64,000 nucleotides of DNA from Hyaloperonospora brassicae (GCA_947650285.1 CANTFL010001484.1:62001-126000); one strand, 5' to 3'; numbered from the stretch's first letter, positions 24,026 through 38,800 are shown. Notes: generated from the letters alone by a model not told the origin. Numbers and translations: made by a program.

Positions 24026-26341
24026 TGGAGATTCTCGAACGTGGGGGCTATCTTCATCGTCGGAAGAGGAGTCGTACTGAAAGTACGGGTGGAGACGCCT
24101 CACGTAAAACGTAGGATGCGTGCGCATCCTACGTGGCAGCTCGATCGTGTATGGGTTTCCTTGTCGATGCAGCACACGAAAGGGGCCGATTTATTTGGGC
24201 ATTAGTTTACTGCTGTCCACTTTAATCACTACGTGTCTAGGCAGGTTTACAGTAGATAGTAGGACTAAATCGTCTTCAATAGATGAAAGAACATTTGCTC
24301 TTCCATTCTTGTCATCGTTTCGTTTCTGCCGGTCCATCGCGTGAGCTATGGAGTCCTGCACGAAACAGGCCACCTCTTTACGAGCTATCATAAATCCTTC
24401 TACTGACAAGACATTGTTTTGTCCAGTTCGCCATGTGCGAGCTGCAGAAAGATTACTTACCTCTTCCTGTTCATCAGAGAGGGCGTCATCATTATCGCTG
24501 GAATAGTCGTTGACGATGCTGAGAAATACCAGCATCGTCATCTGACTCGATAATGGCTTCATCGGTATTATCGAGCTGGTCTTCGTCTTTGATGTCGACC
24601 TGATCGGCATCGGCGTCAGACGTGTCGACGCTAACGTCGCGAGTCATACCTCCTACTCAAGAGTCACACTCTAAGAGGTTAGAGCATACGTGGATGGCGT
24701 AGGCCATTCACGAAGAGCAGTGTGTGCTCGGTTGACGCATGCACCGAATTACTGATGGTGAATCCACCATGAAGAAGGATTCGCTCCATATTGAGAGCAA
24801 GTGGACTTGTCCTCGAATTGTCTCTTCGAGGACACGGTTTGTACGTTGTTTACAACCTTCGGTTTCAGAATAGTCAGATGTTGACATCTTCAAGCGTATT
24901 TTGAGCGATCAGAAATCACAGATTTCCAAGGCTCCGCCGTAAACCGTGGGTCACGGCTGGACATGAATTCACGAGGTAACCCGTGAAGTCGAAATGTCGT
25001 GTCGATAAAGACAAGAGCAAAGCCCTGTGCCGTGATCGACTCGGAGTACTGCAGTAAGATGCACCATCTTGCTGAACCGGTCAACGAAAACAAGAATAAC
25101 ATATTATTGTGGTCGTATTCGGTTTCCCCGAAGACGAAGTTCATGGGCACGTACTGACAGTACTCTCCCAGAACTGGTAGAGACTGTCAGATTACACGGG
25201 ATGACGGACTAAGCTTCACCCGTTGGCGGAGCCTCTGCAACCGCGGATATACTCGCGCACAAACTGATACTGGCGGGGCCAGTTAAAGCCACGACTCACG
25301 GCAAGTCAAGTCTTTTCCCTACCACAATGGTCACATATTGGGGCATCGGAAACTCATATATGACGCATAAGCCGCAAGTTGCTATGAGCGGGGACGGCGA
25401 CACGAAGCGTTTCGCCGGCAACGGCTGTATATTGCAGCAACCCGTTGCATGTTGTGAACCGATCAGATGAGAAACGGTACAAAGCTCGATAAATCTTTCA
25501 ACGATTTACGAGTAGAATTCACCAGATGATCCATCAAGCGCAGAATATTCTTGTCTTCCGCGTAGGCCTTTCGTACGTCGTCAAGTAAAGTTGAAAAACA
25601 CACTGACAACGGAAGTTTCGACCGTGGGCTTATCCTCGCTGTTTTATTGTGCGCCCGGATAAGATCGGAGCCGACGCGAATGAGCCTTCACGCAGGCGGT
25701 CAGTCGTAGAATTTGGACCGCTCTGTGACCCAAGCGTCCAGCTCGTCGTTCTCTGCGAGAGATGTGGACTCCTACGGCCGTGCGTATTCTGGATACCAGG
25801 AGACGAAATGGAAGTTATCCAGTGCATATTCCATGCAACAGGTAACAACAATCATCGCACTGGGATGGTGAAGTTCAGATAGTTCCCAGCCGACGCTATG
25901 GGTGACAGACGACCGCGTCAACGCAAAGTAGTCACAAAACGTCACCATGGAAATTCAACTGCGCAATCGCAATGCAGAAAACGTAGAATCAACGTAAACC
26001 GCAATCGCCAAGATGGGCGATCGCGCAGGATATGCTTGGTACCTTCAAAGAAAGGGACATGACGGTCGGCATTCCGCAACCATTTCTCGTCTTTTTCCCA
26101 GGCAAGAGATAAGGCGGTCATCTCGGCACACAGGCGGTGCTTTGTTGCTGGTAAGCATCTTAGACCCGAGAACTTCCTTAGTCCCTTGAAATCGACGCGC
26201 AAACAAAGTTCGCTGATCTTCTCGGGATCGGTGATTGCGCCGTGTTTGCCCATGATGCGCTCAAAAGCGGAATTTCCCCCCCGAAAAAGCAAGGGGCTGG
26301 CGTACACATCATGCTTTGCGCATAAGCTGAAGAACCTTACG
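24014..26341 (-). pseudogene. Gypsy pol, copy 2 (partial, diverged toward the gap)
   Basis: This is the inverted pol covering the C-terminal tail, integrase (MNFVFG, SSRDPRFTAE) and RNase H/RT thumb (IMGKHGAITDPEKI, FKGLRKFSGL). From 24014 to about 24500 it is practically identical to the other copies. From there to 26341 it accumulates substitutions and indels that break every frame. It stops at the 100-N gap, just short of the RT catalytic box. No gag or 5' LTR of this copy is present. Confidence 0.85.
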
Positions 26342-26441
26342 NNNNNNNNNNNNNNNNNNNNNNNNNNNNNNNNNNNNNNNNNNNNNNNNNNNNNNNNNNN
26401 NNNNNNNNNNNNNNNNNNNNNNNNNNNNNNNNNNNNNNNNN
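26342..26441. other. assembly gap (100 N)
   Basis: Exactly 100 N, the usual placeholder for a gap of unknown size. Element orientation switches from minus to plus across it. Confidence 0.98.
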
Positions 26442-29400
26442 CGAAGCGAACCATCAAAAAATGTTCGGGGTCAGCAGGGCGGAGCGCCCTAATGATCCAG
26501 CAACCTCAAGATAATTTGCAAATCTCTTGACGAAAGTTGCTCCAGATACACAGTCACTGTGTGTCTCTGCACCTGGTGATGAGATATCACTCATCACCTT
26601 GCAGTTTCAAGTGACAATATATCTGTCACTTCGTGCTCTAGTTGACTGTGGAGCGTAATAAACTGTGTACGTCGCCAGTCATTAGAGGACCGTAGGCGCA
26701 AGTTTGTTGAGCGCGACATTCCCCTCACGAGGATGACGGTGCGCCTCGCAACACGCGCATCGAAAACCGTTGGGAAACGTGTAGTAGGAATGCACTACAC
26801 GTTAGAGGGCGAACAGCATGATGATTATTGTATCGTATTGGATCTGGATGACAAATTTGATGTCATCCTGGGATTACCTTGGCTCAGAAGGTACGAGCCA
26901 AGGGTGAGCTGGAAGCATCGATCCGTGAAGATGCCTGCCGATTGTTCATCAGATGGCCATCTGGTGAACATCTTGGAGCGTACACAAGCGTGTGGATGTA
27001 TTGCGAGTGAGTGCGATGGCCTCATTTGCGGCACGGTCGTTAGCATGACTGCACAAGACTTCAGTGTAGCTGATCACTACACTGCGGAGCAAGCTCCCAG
27101 AGACTGTACAGAAGCACATGCAGCGCCAAAGGTCCACCACTCAAAAAAGTCAAGTGGACCGGGGCAGGGATGCGTGCCTAGCGGGCAAAATCCTAGGAAG
27201 AACAAACACGATGATCCTAAGTAGACTGGAGAGTAGACCGTAAAGGATCGGTACCTGACTGTGGTTGCACAGCCAAAGTTAGGGGACGTCGAGGGAATAA
27301 GCCCCCACGTACTTAAGGAAAGAATTCTTCAAGGGTCACCTGCTCAGGGGTTAGGCTCTCAGCAACCTGTGGAAACAAGTTCCCAGGAAGAAACCGAGAC
27401 GTTGAACGTCTTGGTCAATGACGGATCAAGCGTAGGCGATTATACGCTTGCTCTGATTGTGCCTCCGAAGTTAATTCAGAGATAACTCAATTGCCAACGC
27501 TAGAACCGAAACGGTTTATGCGTAATCTCCGTAGTGGCAAAGTCAAGCAGATCTGCATACTCGTCACAGAGGATGAGTATGTGACCTATATTTGGTCGGC
27601 AACAGCATTTGATCAGAACGAACGGGTGTTCAGCATCTCATCAAAGAGAGAAAATGTCCTCGATGAGAAGACTCGGATTGAGAGGTACGAATCTCAATCC
27701 TGGGAGTTGATTCAGGCAAATCCTTTGTATAAGGATTGGATCGAATTCAAGGATGTATTCCCTGAATCCGTGCCTTGCGAGTTGCCTAAAGATAAAGGCA
27801 CTCGACACGAGCTAGAGCTCAAACCGGGCTCGAAGTACTGTGTCATGAATCAGTGGCCACTTCCTCGTGAACAGGTGCAAGCGATCGATCAGTTGTTTAC
27901 CGATCGCTTAGCGGCAGGTCATGTGAGGGAATCAACTTTCCCTCGCAGCTCTCCGACCTTCAGTGTGCGAAAGGTCACATTAGTATGGAGGATAGTGCAC
28001 GCATTCAATAAATTGAATGCTGCAACGGTACCGGCTCAGACGCCGATACCGAGAAAGGACGTTACCATATATGGTATGTCAAATAGCACCATATTCTCTT
28101 CCATGGATCTGATGGATGGATTCTATCAGATCCTCATGCATCAACGGGACATCCCGTACACGGCAGTAAGCACCCCGAGCGGCTTGTTCTGGGAGTGGCT
28201 AGTGATGCCACAGGGGCTGAGTAACGCCCCTGCAACGTTCAACGGATGTGTTACAAATCTATTGAGGCCGGTGCGTGATTTCGCACCGAGTTACTTTACG
28301 ATGTTTTCGTTCATAGCCGGGTTATGGACGGAAAGACGGACGTTGAATTCTACCGAACTCACGTCCGTAAGGTTCTTCAGCTTATGCGCAAGCATATTTT
28401 GTACGCCAGCCTCAAGAAGTGTATATTCGGGGATATCGAACTTCCACTTTTTGAGTGCATCATGGGTAAACACGGCGTACTCACTGATCCCGAGAAGATC
28501 AAGGCGATCACCAACTGGCTTGTGGCAGTCGATTTCAAGGGACTAAGGAAGCTCTTCGGTCTAGCGGCGTACTTGCACAAGTACTCGCCCAACTACGCCG
28601 AGATGACCGTTTATCTCTCGCCTCTTGAAAAAGACGAGAAATGGTTGTGGAACGCTGACTGTCAGCGTTCCTTTGAAGGTACCAAGCATATCTTGGCGCG
28701 ATCGCCCATCTTGGCGATTGCTGGCCCGTACGTACCATTCCACGTTTTCTGTGACGCCAGAGATTACGCAGTTGACTTTACGGTGATGCAGTATGACACA
28801 AAGGCGCTGGACGCGTCGTCTGTCAACCATAGCGTCGGCTGGAACCATCTGAACGTAATTATCCAGTGCATGACAAGAAACACCTTTGCCATGGAATATG
28901 CACTGGATAAGTTCCACGTCTTTCTCCTGGTATCTAGACCACGCACGGCCGTAAAAAGTCCACATCTCTCGCAGAGAATGACGAGGTGGATGACTTTCTT
29001 CACAGAGTACAAATTCTACGACTGAACGTCGTCGCTGACGCACATTCGCGTCGGCCCGATTTCGATCCGGGCGCGCAATACAACAGCGAGGATAAGCTCA
29101 CGGTCGCGAAACTTACAGCCAGTGTCCCGTCGTCAACTTTACTTGACGACGTACGAAAGGCCTACGCGGAAGACAAGAATATTCTGCGCTTGATGGATCA
29201 TCTGGTGAATTCTACTCGTAAATCGTTGAAAGATTTATCGGCTTTGTACCGTTTCTCATCTGATCGGTTCACAACACGCAACGGGTTGCTGCAATATACA
29301 GCCGTTGCCGGCGAAACGCCTCGTGTCGTCGTCCCCGCTCATAGCAACTTGCGCTTATGCGTCATATATGAGTTTCCGATGCCCCAATATGTGACCATTG

Positions 29401-30705
29401 TGGTAGGGAAAAGACTTGACTTACCGTAAGTCGTGGTTTTTACTGGCCCCGCCAGTATCAGTTTGTGCGCGAGTACATCCGTGCTTGCGAGGTTCGCCAA
29501 CGGGTGAAGCCTAGTCCTTCATCCCGTGTAATCTTACAGTCTCTACCAGTTCTGGGAGAGTACTGTCAGTACGTTTCCATGAACTTCGTCTTCGGGGAAA
29601 CCGAATACGACCACAATAATAATGCTATTCTTGTTTTCGTTGACCGGTTCAGCAAGATGGTGCATCTTACTGCAGTACCCGAGTCGATCACGGCACAGGG
29701 CTTTGCTCTTGTCTTTATCGACACGACATTTCGACCTCACGGGTTACCTCGTGAATTCATGTCCGGCCGTGACCCACGGTTCACGGCGGAGTTTTGGAAA
29801 TCTGTGTTCCGATCGCTCAAAATACGCTTGAAGATGTCAACATCTGACCATTCCGAAACCGAAGGTTGGACAGAACGTACAAACCGTGTCCTCGAAGAGA
29901 CAATTCGAGGACAAGTCCACTTGCTCTCAATATGGAGCGAATCCCTCTTCATGGTGGATTCACCATCAGTAATTCGGTGCATGCGTCAACCGAGACACAC
30001 CGCTCTTCGTGAATGGCCTACGCCATCCACGTATGCCTAACCTCTTAGAGTGTGACTCTTGAGTAGGAGGGAGGGACTCGCGACGTTAGCGTCGACACGT
30101 ATGACGCCGATGTCGATCAGGTCGACATCAAAGACGAAGACCAGCTCGATAATATCGATGAAGCTATTATCGAGTCAGATGACGATGCTGGTATTTTCAG
30201 CATCGTCAACGACTATTCCAGCGATAATGATGACGCCCTCTCTGATGAACAGGAAGAGGTAAGTAATCTTTCTGCAGCTCGCACATGGCGAACTGGACAA
30301 AACAATGTCTTGTCAGTAGAAGGATTTATGATAGCTCGTAAAGAGGTGGCCTGTTTCGTGCAGGACTCCATAGCTCACGCGATGGACCGGCAGAAACGAA
30401 ACGATGACAAGAATGGAAGAGCAAATGTTCTTTCATCTATTGAAGACGATTTAGTCCTACTATCTACTGTAAACCTGCCTAGACACGTAGTGATTAAAGT
30501 GGACAGCAGTAAACTAATGCCCAAATAAATCGGCCCCTTTCGTGTGCTGCATCGACAAGGAAACCCATACACGATCGAGCTGCCACGTAGGATGCGCACG
30601 CATCCTACGTTTTACGTGAGGCGTCTCCACCCGTACTTTCAGTACGACTCCTCTTCCGACGATGAAGATAGCCCCCACGTTCGAGAATCTCCATCAGATT
30701 CTTGA
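26442..30705 (+). pseudogene. Gypsy gag tail and pol, copy 3
   Basis: The copy begins inside the last codons of gag (basic tail, stop at about 26490) and runs through protease, RT, RNase H and integrase as in copy 1. The lesions are the same: stops after DCGA, the 1-nt deletion in the YFDD box at about 28294, and Asn for the first integrase Asp. Private differences include Gly for Glu in the 26733 frame (KTVGKRVV) and a 2-nt shortening near 29993 that lengthens the integrase frame out of register. The acidic C-terminal tail ends at 30705. Confidence 0.9.
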
Positions 30706-32287
30706 CTCGCACTCCAGACGCTCAGTATGAATGCTTAGTGAAGAGACCTCTCCATTTAACTGAGAGATCTCCCTGAGAGCTGTCGCCAGCTCCTCAACGA
30801 GGGAACGGAATTCCCGCTCGACCTGAAGTTGTGCAAGGGCGTAATCAGCACGATCTACATCACGATCCTTGCGGTACTTTCGTACAGAATCGGTCCGAGC
30901 GTAGCGTCTGTCCCGCTCGTAATCCAAATCTCCCCGCAATTCAACGATTGCGCGATCCATCTCGTGTGGGTCGAGATGGTGAGTCGAACGACTTGGAAGA
31001 AGGGTCTTCTCCTTCTCCACATTCTTTATTGGACTCACAAGGTGGTCAAAGCTTCCTTGTGGTGCGTATCTTGAACCACCATGAAGATTCAGGATCAAGG
31101 ACGAGTTAACTCGTTCGGTGGCGGGGATATCTACCCTCGTGGCACAGCTGGGAGCCCTGATCCCTGCTGATGATGGATTTTCCCGGTCTCATCGATCATT
31201 ACGACGAGACGCACCCTTTGATGATGGAGGGCCATCATCAAAGGGTCGAGATTCGCGCCCTCTAGCAGGGCTGATTAGGGAGGAAGGCCTCCCTAGGGGC
31301 GCAAAAAGAGCTGTCAACACAATTATGATAGTTCTCTCCCCACGAGAGGCAAGATAAACCTACATCTCGTGGGGAGAGAACAATTTATAACGAGCGCCGG
31401 TTGGCGAATTCTGTTCAAACCTATCGCGAGCTTCAATAAGCTTGTTAAGCCAAGCCTCAAGGCCAACGTTTTCGACGTTGCCGATAAACGAGTTCCACGC
31501 TTGCACCAACTAAACTTCGTCTCGGTCGCGGTTGCCGTGGTACCATCTATGTCTGAAAAAGACATCGATGTGAGACTCCGCTTCAATGAGGTATCAGGCC
31601 CGCACTGCAATCAAGACCATGGAGCCTTGACGAATCGAGGAGTGGGATCCAACAACTCCCAGCGGTATAACCATACCACTCCCTCCGATTACTAAAGGAA
31701 GGCATCCATGGCTTGTTCTCAGGAGCAGATCGTAACGCATCACGATCCTGCTCCTCTTGCTTAGTGCCAACATAAGTACTGGCACTTCGATCGCCGCAAT
31801 CAACGGGATTGATACGACTACGATGACTCAGCAAAGATTCATCGGTATGAACACGATAATTAAAGGCCTCATGTCGTGCACTCGCATCATACGAATACGA
31901 GCGCGATCAGTTCGATCCCCGCGGTGAGTGATCTGACTCATCGAGTGAGCCGAATAATTGACGGTGCAGAGACTATTTGACACCTCCAGGAGGCTCCGCA
32001 GTCGTCATCTCCGCACCCACATCCTTGAGGCCGGGCTTTGCAGGAGACTTCGAGTCGGACGGGGAGTCCTACTCGCCCGAAAAAGTACCTCTATCCCGTG
32101 GGACTACCACCCGCAGCAGAGGCTGTGGATGAAGAAGCTGCACGTGGATGACCACGTGCAACTGCAACGTTAGATGTTGCAGGCTGCTTATAAGCAGCAG
32201 CAGGCGACGGAGTACCTGCTGCCGAGTCTTGAGATGATTGCTCTCCGGCTTCACGCATCCGTGCTGCCGCGTCACTTGCGGCCTTGT
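30694..32287 (-). pseudogene. antisense additional reading frame, copy 3
   Basis: This is the same antisense track as in copy 1. The 134-codon terminal segment is 31098-30694, open and identical at protein level. A 1-nt deletion in an A-run near 32080 separates this copy from the others. Confidence 0.55.
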
Positions 32288-32443
32288 TTACTCAGCGCAT
32301 GGACGTTCACGTCATGGGCTGAAAGCTGAAATGAGTTGGTCTAAACCAACAAAAGCTCCCTTTTTCATTCAACGATCAATGGTGGTCACTCTGTGATCAA
32401 ATCAAATCCCTCACTGTATTAACTGATGGTTAATGTGGAATAA

Positions 32444-32905
32444 TGTAACGGGTTAGGCCCGTTGCACAAAATTTGATACGAATGTATCAATTTTTGAGCT
32501 TTATCTATTTCGATAATCGTCAATCAACATCACTCGAGAAGAGGTGATGAAGGCAGAATATTATCCTCAAGTGTAATGTCCTTGGGTGCTCCACTATTTG
32601 GTGGATGAGGACCACATCAACTAAATCAACCACCGACCGCTGCTGGAGGTGCGCAATGGGTGGTGAGAAAGAGACCCACATAGGAGATGGTAGTTTACTA
32701 TAGTTAGATCAAGACAAAGATGATTTACAAAGAAACATACCTATATGAAATAACCGTTCTACTTTGCTCTCAGACAGATCTTTCGTGTTCTGTTTGCTTC
32801 GGTTGCGCTTCCTCGCCACGGATACGTGACGTCAGGATCACGCAGCCTTATGTTCAGTCAACACAATGTCTTGCCAGTCATCCTACAAGAGCGTCCCCTG
32901 TTACA
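32444..32905 (+). repeat. 3' LTR of Gypsy copy 3 (462 bp)
   Basis: TGTAACGGGTTAGGCCCG to AGCGTCCCCTGTTACA. It is the reverse complement of 21813-22274. Confidence 0.9.
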
Positions 32906-33658
32906 GTAAAGATTGATCGCGTGGTGAGTGATCAAATCCGTGCATCCACTGCGGTTATTCGAGGAATGGCGACTGTCGGTGTTGAAAGAGAGATTGATGT
33001 GCTAGAATTGCTGTCGGATATAACTATTTTTAAAGTCGAAGCCATTAATACCCTTAGGAAAATATATAGTGATACACGATGTTGTTCTATATAAATGGAA
33101 TCGAAACTTTTGCAATCTGATACTGCCAGTCGCATAAATTGATCAGAACATTTTTCAGGGGAATGAAGAGACTTTGCATTGTACAAACTAGCTTGGATGG
33201 GTACCGGAAATGGCCTTTTTACTCACAGTCGAATCGTAATTATAACCGATAGTCAACTCCTCACCATCCGCGAGATCGCACACTGATCACATCGTTTTAC
33301 GGTGCATACCACATACTCCAACTGCTTTTACTGTGCAGTTTGATATTCCACCAGCGTGATTGACGGATATCTTTTGTTGTTGATACAAAGCGCGTTCAGC
33401 TTTGGATCCCTTTCTGGATCGAGAATAAGTACGTCTCCATCGTTTTTACGATTAACCGCGGAGCTCTGCCTCGTCTCGCAAAATTATCGAGCCAGTAGAT
33501 TCTTACGTCCACTAGCCGGCCCTTATTATTTCGTTATACACATGCTCGATAGTGGTGGACGAAAAAAAGCTTGTACCCAGTCGTTGACGTCTGTTATATT
33601 TTCTATTCTCACAGCTTTACTACACCAGCCTATACATCTCCAGCTCGCTGGATCCATC
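32906..33658. other. 753-bp spacer, inverted copy
   Basis: This is the reverse complement of 21060-21812. On the plus strand an open frame continues from the LTR into the spacer (ending at 33094) with RASTAVIRGMATVGVEREID. Its identity is unknown. Confidence 0.8.
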
Positions 33659-34120
33659 TGTAACAATGGACGCTCTTGTAGGATGACTGGCAAGACGTTG
33701 TGTTGAATGAACATAAGGCTACGTGCTCCTGACGTCACGTACCCGTGGCGAGGAAGCGCAACCGAAGCAAACAGAACACGAATGATCTGTCTGAGAGCAA
33801 AGTAGAACGGTTATTTCATACAGGTATGTTTCTTTGTAAATCATCTTTGTCTTGGTCTAACTATAGTAAACTACCATCTCCTATGTGGGTCTCTTTCTCA
33901 CCACCCATTGCGCACCTCCAGCAGCGGTCGGTGGTTGATTTAGTTGATGTGGTCCTCATCCACCAAATAGTGGAGCACCCAAGGGCATTACACTTGAGGA
34001 TAATATTCCGCCTTCATCATCTCTTCTCGAGTGATGTTGATTGACGATTATCGAAATCGATAAAGCTCAAAAATTGATACATTCGTATCAAATTTTGTGC
34101 AACGGGCCTAACCCGTTACA
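33659..34120 (-). repeat. 3' LTR of Gypsy copy 4 (462 bp)
   Basis: Reverse orientation, TGTAACAATGGACGCTC to CCTAACCCGTTACA. It is the reverse complement of 20598-21059. Confidence 0.9.
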
Positions 34121-34277
34121 TTATTCCACCTTAACCATCAGTTAATACAGTGAGGGATTTGATTTGATCACAGAGTGACCACCATTGATCGTTGAATGAA
34201 AAAGGGAGCTTTTGTTGGTTTAGACCAACTCATTTCAGCTTTCAGCCCATGACGTGAACGTCCATGCGCTGAGTAAA

Positions 34278-35871
34278 CAAGGCCGCAAGTGACGCGGCAG
34301 CACGGATGCGTGAAGCCGGAGAGCAATCATCTCAAGACTCGGCAGCAGGTACTCCGTCGCCTGCTGCTGCTTATAAGCAGCCTGCAACATCTAACGTTGC
34401 AGTTGCACGTGGTCATCCACGTGCAGCTTCTTCATCCACAGCCTCTGCTGCGGGTGGTAGTCCCACGGGATAGAGGTACTTTTTTCGGGCGAGTAGGACT
34501 CCCCGTCCGACTCGAAGTCTCCTGCAAAGCCCGGCCTCAAGGATGTGGGTGCGGAGATGACGACTGCGGAGCCTCCTGGAGGTGTCAAATAGTCTCTGCA
34601 CCGTCAATTATTCGGCTCACTCGATGAGTCAGATCACTCACCGCGGGGATCGAACTGATCGCGCTCGTATTCGTATGATGCGAGTGCACGACATGAGGCC
34701 TTTAATTATCGTGTTCATACCGATGAATCTTTGCTGAGTCATCGTAGTCGTATCAATCCCGTTGATTGCGGCGATCGAAGTGCCAGTACTTATGTTGGCA
34801 CTAAGCAAGAGGAGCAGGATCGTGATGCGTTACGATCTGCTCCTGAGAACAAGCCATGGATGCCTTCCTTTAGTAATCGGAGGGAGTGGTATGGTTATAC
34901 CGCTGGGAGTTGTTGGATCCCACTCCTCGATTCGTCAAGGCTCCATGGTCTTGATTGCAGTGCGGGCCTGATACCTCATTGAAGCGGAGTCTCACATCGA
35001 TGTCTTTTTCAGACATAGATGGTACCACGGCAACCGCGACCGAGACGAAGTTTAGTTGGTGCAAGCGTGGAACTCGTTTATCGGCAACGTCGAAAACGTT
35101 GGCCTTGAGGCTTGGCTTAACAAGCTTATTGAAGCTCGCGATAGGTTTGAACAGAATTCGCCAACCGGCGCTCGTTATAAATTGTTCTCTCCCCACGAGA
35201 TGTAGGTTTATCTTGCCTCTCGTGGGGAGAGAACTATCATAATTGTGTTGACAGCTCTTTTTGCGCCCCTAGGGAGGCCTTCCTCCCTAATCAGCCCTGC
35301 TAGAGGGCGCGAATCTCGACCCTTTGATGATGGCCCTCCATCATCAAAGGGTGCGTCTCGTCGTAATGATCGATGAGACCGGGAAAATCCATCATCAGCA
35401 GGGATCAGGGCTCCCAGCTGTGCCACGAGGGTAGATATCCCCGCCACCGAACGAGTTAACTCGTCCTTGATCCTGAATCTTCATGGTGGTTCAAGATACG
35501 CACCACAAGGAAGCTTTGACCACCTTGTGAGTCCAATAAAGAATGTGGAGAAGGAGAAGACCCTTCTTCCAAGTCGTTCGACTCACCATCTCGACCCACA
35601 CGAGATGGATCGCGCAATCGTTGAATTGCGGGGAGATTTGGATTACGAGCGGGACAGACGCTACGCTCGGACCGATTCTGTACGAAAGTACCGCAAGGAT
35701 CGTGATGTAGATCGTGCTGATTACGCCCTTGCACAACTTCAGGTCGAGCGGGAATTCCGTTCCCTCGTTGAGGAGCTGGCGACAGCTCTCAGGGAGATCT
35801 CTCAGTTAAATGGAGAGGTCTCTTCACTAAGCATTCATACTGAGCGTCTGGAGTGCGAGTCAAGAATCTGA
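34278..35871 (+). pseudogene. antisense additional reading frame, copy 4
   Basis: This is the same antisense track as in copy 1, on the plus strand. The terminal open segment is 35467-35871 and is identical at protein level to the other three. The same interior stops are present. Confidence 0.55.
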
Positions 35872-38800
35872 TGGAGATTCTCGAACGTGGGGGCTATCTT
35901 CATCGTCGGAAGAGGAGTCGTACTGAAAGTACGGGTGGAGACGCCTCACGTAAAACGTAGGATGCGTGCGCATCCTACGTGGCAGCTCGATCGTGTATGG
36001 GTTTCCTTGTCGATGCAGCACACGAAAGGGGCCGATTTATTTGGGCATTAGTTTACTGCTGTCCACTTTAATCACTACGTGTCTAGGCAGGTTTACAGTA
36101 GATAGTAGGACTAAATCGTCTTCAATAGATGAAAGAACATTTGCTCTTCCATTCTTGTCATCGTTTCGTTTCTGCCGGTCCATCGCGTGAGCTATGGAGT
36201 CCTGCACGAAACAGGCCACCTCTTTACGAGCTATCATAAATCCTTCTACTGACAAGACATTGTTTTGTCCAGTTCGCCATGTGCGAGCTGCAGAAAGATT
36301 ACTTACCTCTTCCTGTTCATCAGAGAGGGCGTCATCATTATCGCTGGAATAGTCGTTGACGATGCTGAAAATACCAGCATCGTCATCTGACTCGATAATA
36401 GCTTCATCGATATTATCGAGCTGGTCTTCGTCTTTGATGTCGACCTGATCGACATCGGCGTCATACGTGTCGACGCTAACGTCGCGAGTCCCTCCCTCCT
36501 ACTCAAGAGTCACACTCTAAGAGGTTAGGCATACGTGGATGGCGTAGGCCATTCACGAAGAGCGGTGTGTGCTCGGTTGACGCATGCACCGAATTACTGA
36601 TGGTGAATCCACCATGAAGAGGGATTCGCTCCATATTGAGAGCAAGTGGACTTGTCCTCGAATTGTCTCTTCGAGGACACGGTTTGTACGTTCTGTCCAA
36701 CCTTCGGTTTCGGAATGGTCAGATGTTGACATCTTCAAGCGTATTTTGAGCGATCGGAACACAGATTTCCAAAACTCCGCCGTGAACCGTGGGTCACGGC
36801 CGGACATGAATTCACGAGGTAACCCGTGAGGTCGAAATGTCGTGTCGATAAAGACAAGAGCAAAGCCCTGTGCCGTGATCGACTCGGGTACTGCAGTAAG
36901 ATGCACCATCTTGCTGAACCGGTCAACGAAAACAAGAATAGCATTATTATTGTGGTCGTATTCGGTTTCCCCGAAGACGAAGTTCATGGAAACGTACTGA
37001 CAGTACTCTCCCAGAACTGGTAGAGACTGTAAGATTACACGGGATGAAGGACTAGGCTTCACCCGTTGGCGAACCTCGCAAGCACGGATGTACTCGCGCA
37101 CAAACTGATACTGGCGGGGCCAGTAAAAACCACGACTTACGGTAAGTCAAGTCTTTTCCCTACCACAATGGTCACATATTGGGGCATCGGAAACTCATAT
37201 ATGACGCATAAGCGCAAGTTGCTATGAGCGGGGACGACGACACGAGGCGTTTCGCCGGCAACGGCTGTATATTGCAGCAACCCGTTGCGTGTTGTGAACC
37301 GATCAGATGAGAAACGGTACAAAGCCGATAAATCTTTCAACGATTTACGAGTAGAATTCACCAGATGATCCATCAAGCGCAGAATATTCTTGTCTTCCGC
37401 GTAGGCCTTTCGTACGTCGTCAAGTAAAGTTGACGACGGGACACTGGCTGTAAGTTTCGCGACCGTGGGCTTATCCTCGCTGTTGTATTGCGCGCCCGGA
37501 TCGAAATCGGGCCGACGCGAATGTGCGTCAGCGACGACGTTCAGTCGTAGAATTTGTACTCTGTGAAGAAAGTCATCCACCTCGTCATTCTCTGCGAGAG
37601 ATGTGGACTTTTTACGGCCGTGCGTGGTCTAGATACCAGGAGAAAGACGTGGAACTTATCCAGTGCATATTCCATGGCAAAGGTGTTTCTTGTCATGCAC
37701 TGGATAATTACGTTCAGATGGTTCCAGCCGACGCTATGGTTGACAGACGACGCGTCCAGCGCCTTTGTGTCATACTGCATCACCGTAAAGTCAACTGCGT
37801 AATCTCTGGCGTCACAGAAAACGTGGAATGGTACGTACGGGCCAGCAATCGCCAAGATGGGCGATCGCGCCAAGATATGCTTGGTACCTTCAAAGGAACG
37901 CTGACAGTCAGCGTTCCACAACCATTTCTCGTCTTTTTCAAGAGGCGAGAGATAAACGGTCATCTCGGCGTAGTTGGGCGAGTACTTGTGCAAGTACGCC
38001 GCTAGACCGAAGAGCTTCCTTAGTCCCTTGAAATCGACTGCCACAAGCCAGTTGGTGATCGCCTTGATCTTCTCGGGATCAGTGAGTACGCCGTGTTTAC
38101 CCATGATGCACTCAAAAAGTGGAAGTTCGATATCCCCGAATATACACTTCTTGAGGCTGGCGTACAAAATATGCTTGCGCATAAGCTGAAGAACCTTACG
38201 GACGTGAGTTCGGTAGAATTCAACGTCCGTCTTTCCGTCCATAACCCGGCTATGAACGAAAACATCGTAAAGTAACTCGGTGCGAAATCACGCACCGGCC
38301 TCAATAGATTTGTAACACATCCGTTGAACGTTGCAGGGGCGTTACTCAGCCCCTGTGGCATCACTAGCCACTCCCAGAACAAGCCGCTCGGGGTGCTTAC
38401 TGCCGTGTACGGGATGTCCCGTTGATGCATGAGGATCTGATAGAATCCATCCATCAGATCCATGGAAGAGAATATGGTGCTATTTGACATACCATATATG
38501 GTAACGTCCTTTCTCGGTATCGGCGTCTGAGCCGGTACCGTTGCAGCATTCAATTTATTGAATGCGTGCACTATCCTCCATACTAATGTGACCTTTCGCA
38601 CACTGAAGGTCGGAGAGCTGCGAGGGAAAGTTGATTCCCTCACATGACCTGCCGCTAAGCGATCGGTAAACAACTGATCGATCGCTTGCACCTGTTCACG
38701 AGGAAGTGGCCACTGATTCATGACACAGTACTTCGAGCCCGGTTTGAGCTCTAGCTCGTGTCGAGTGCCTTTATCTTTAGGCAACTCGCAAGGCACGGAT

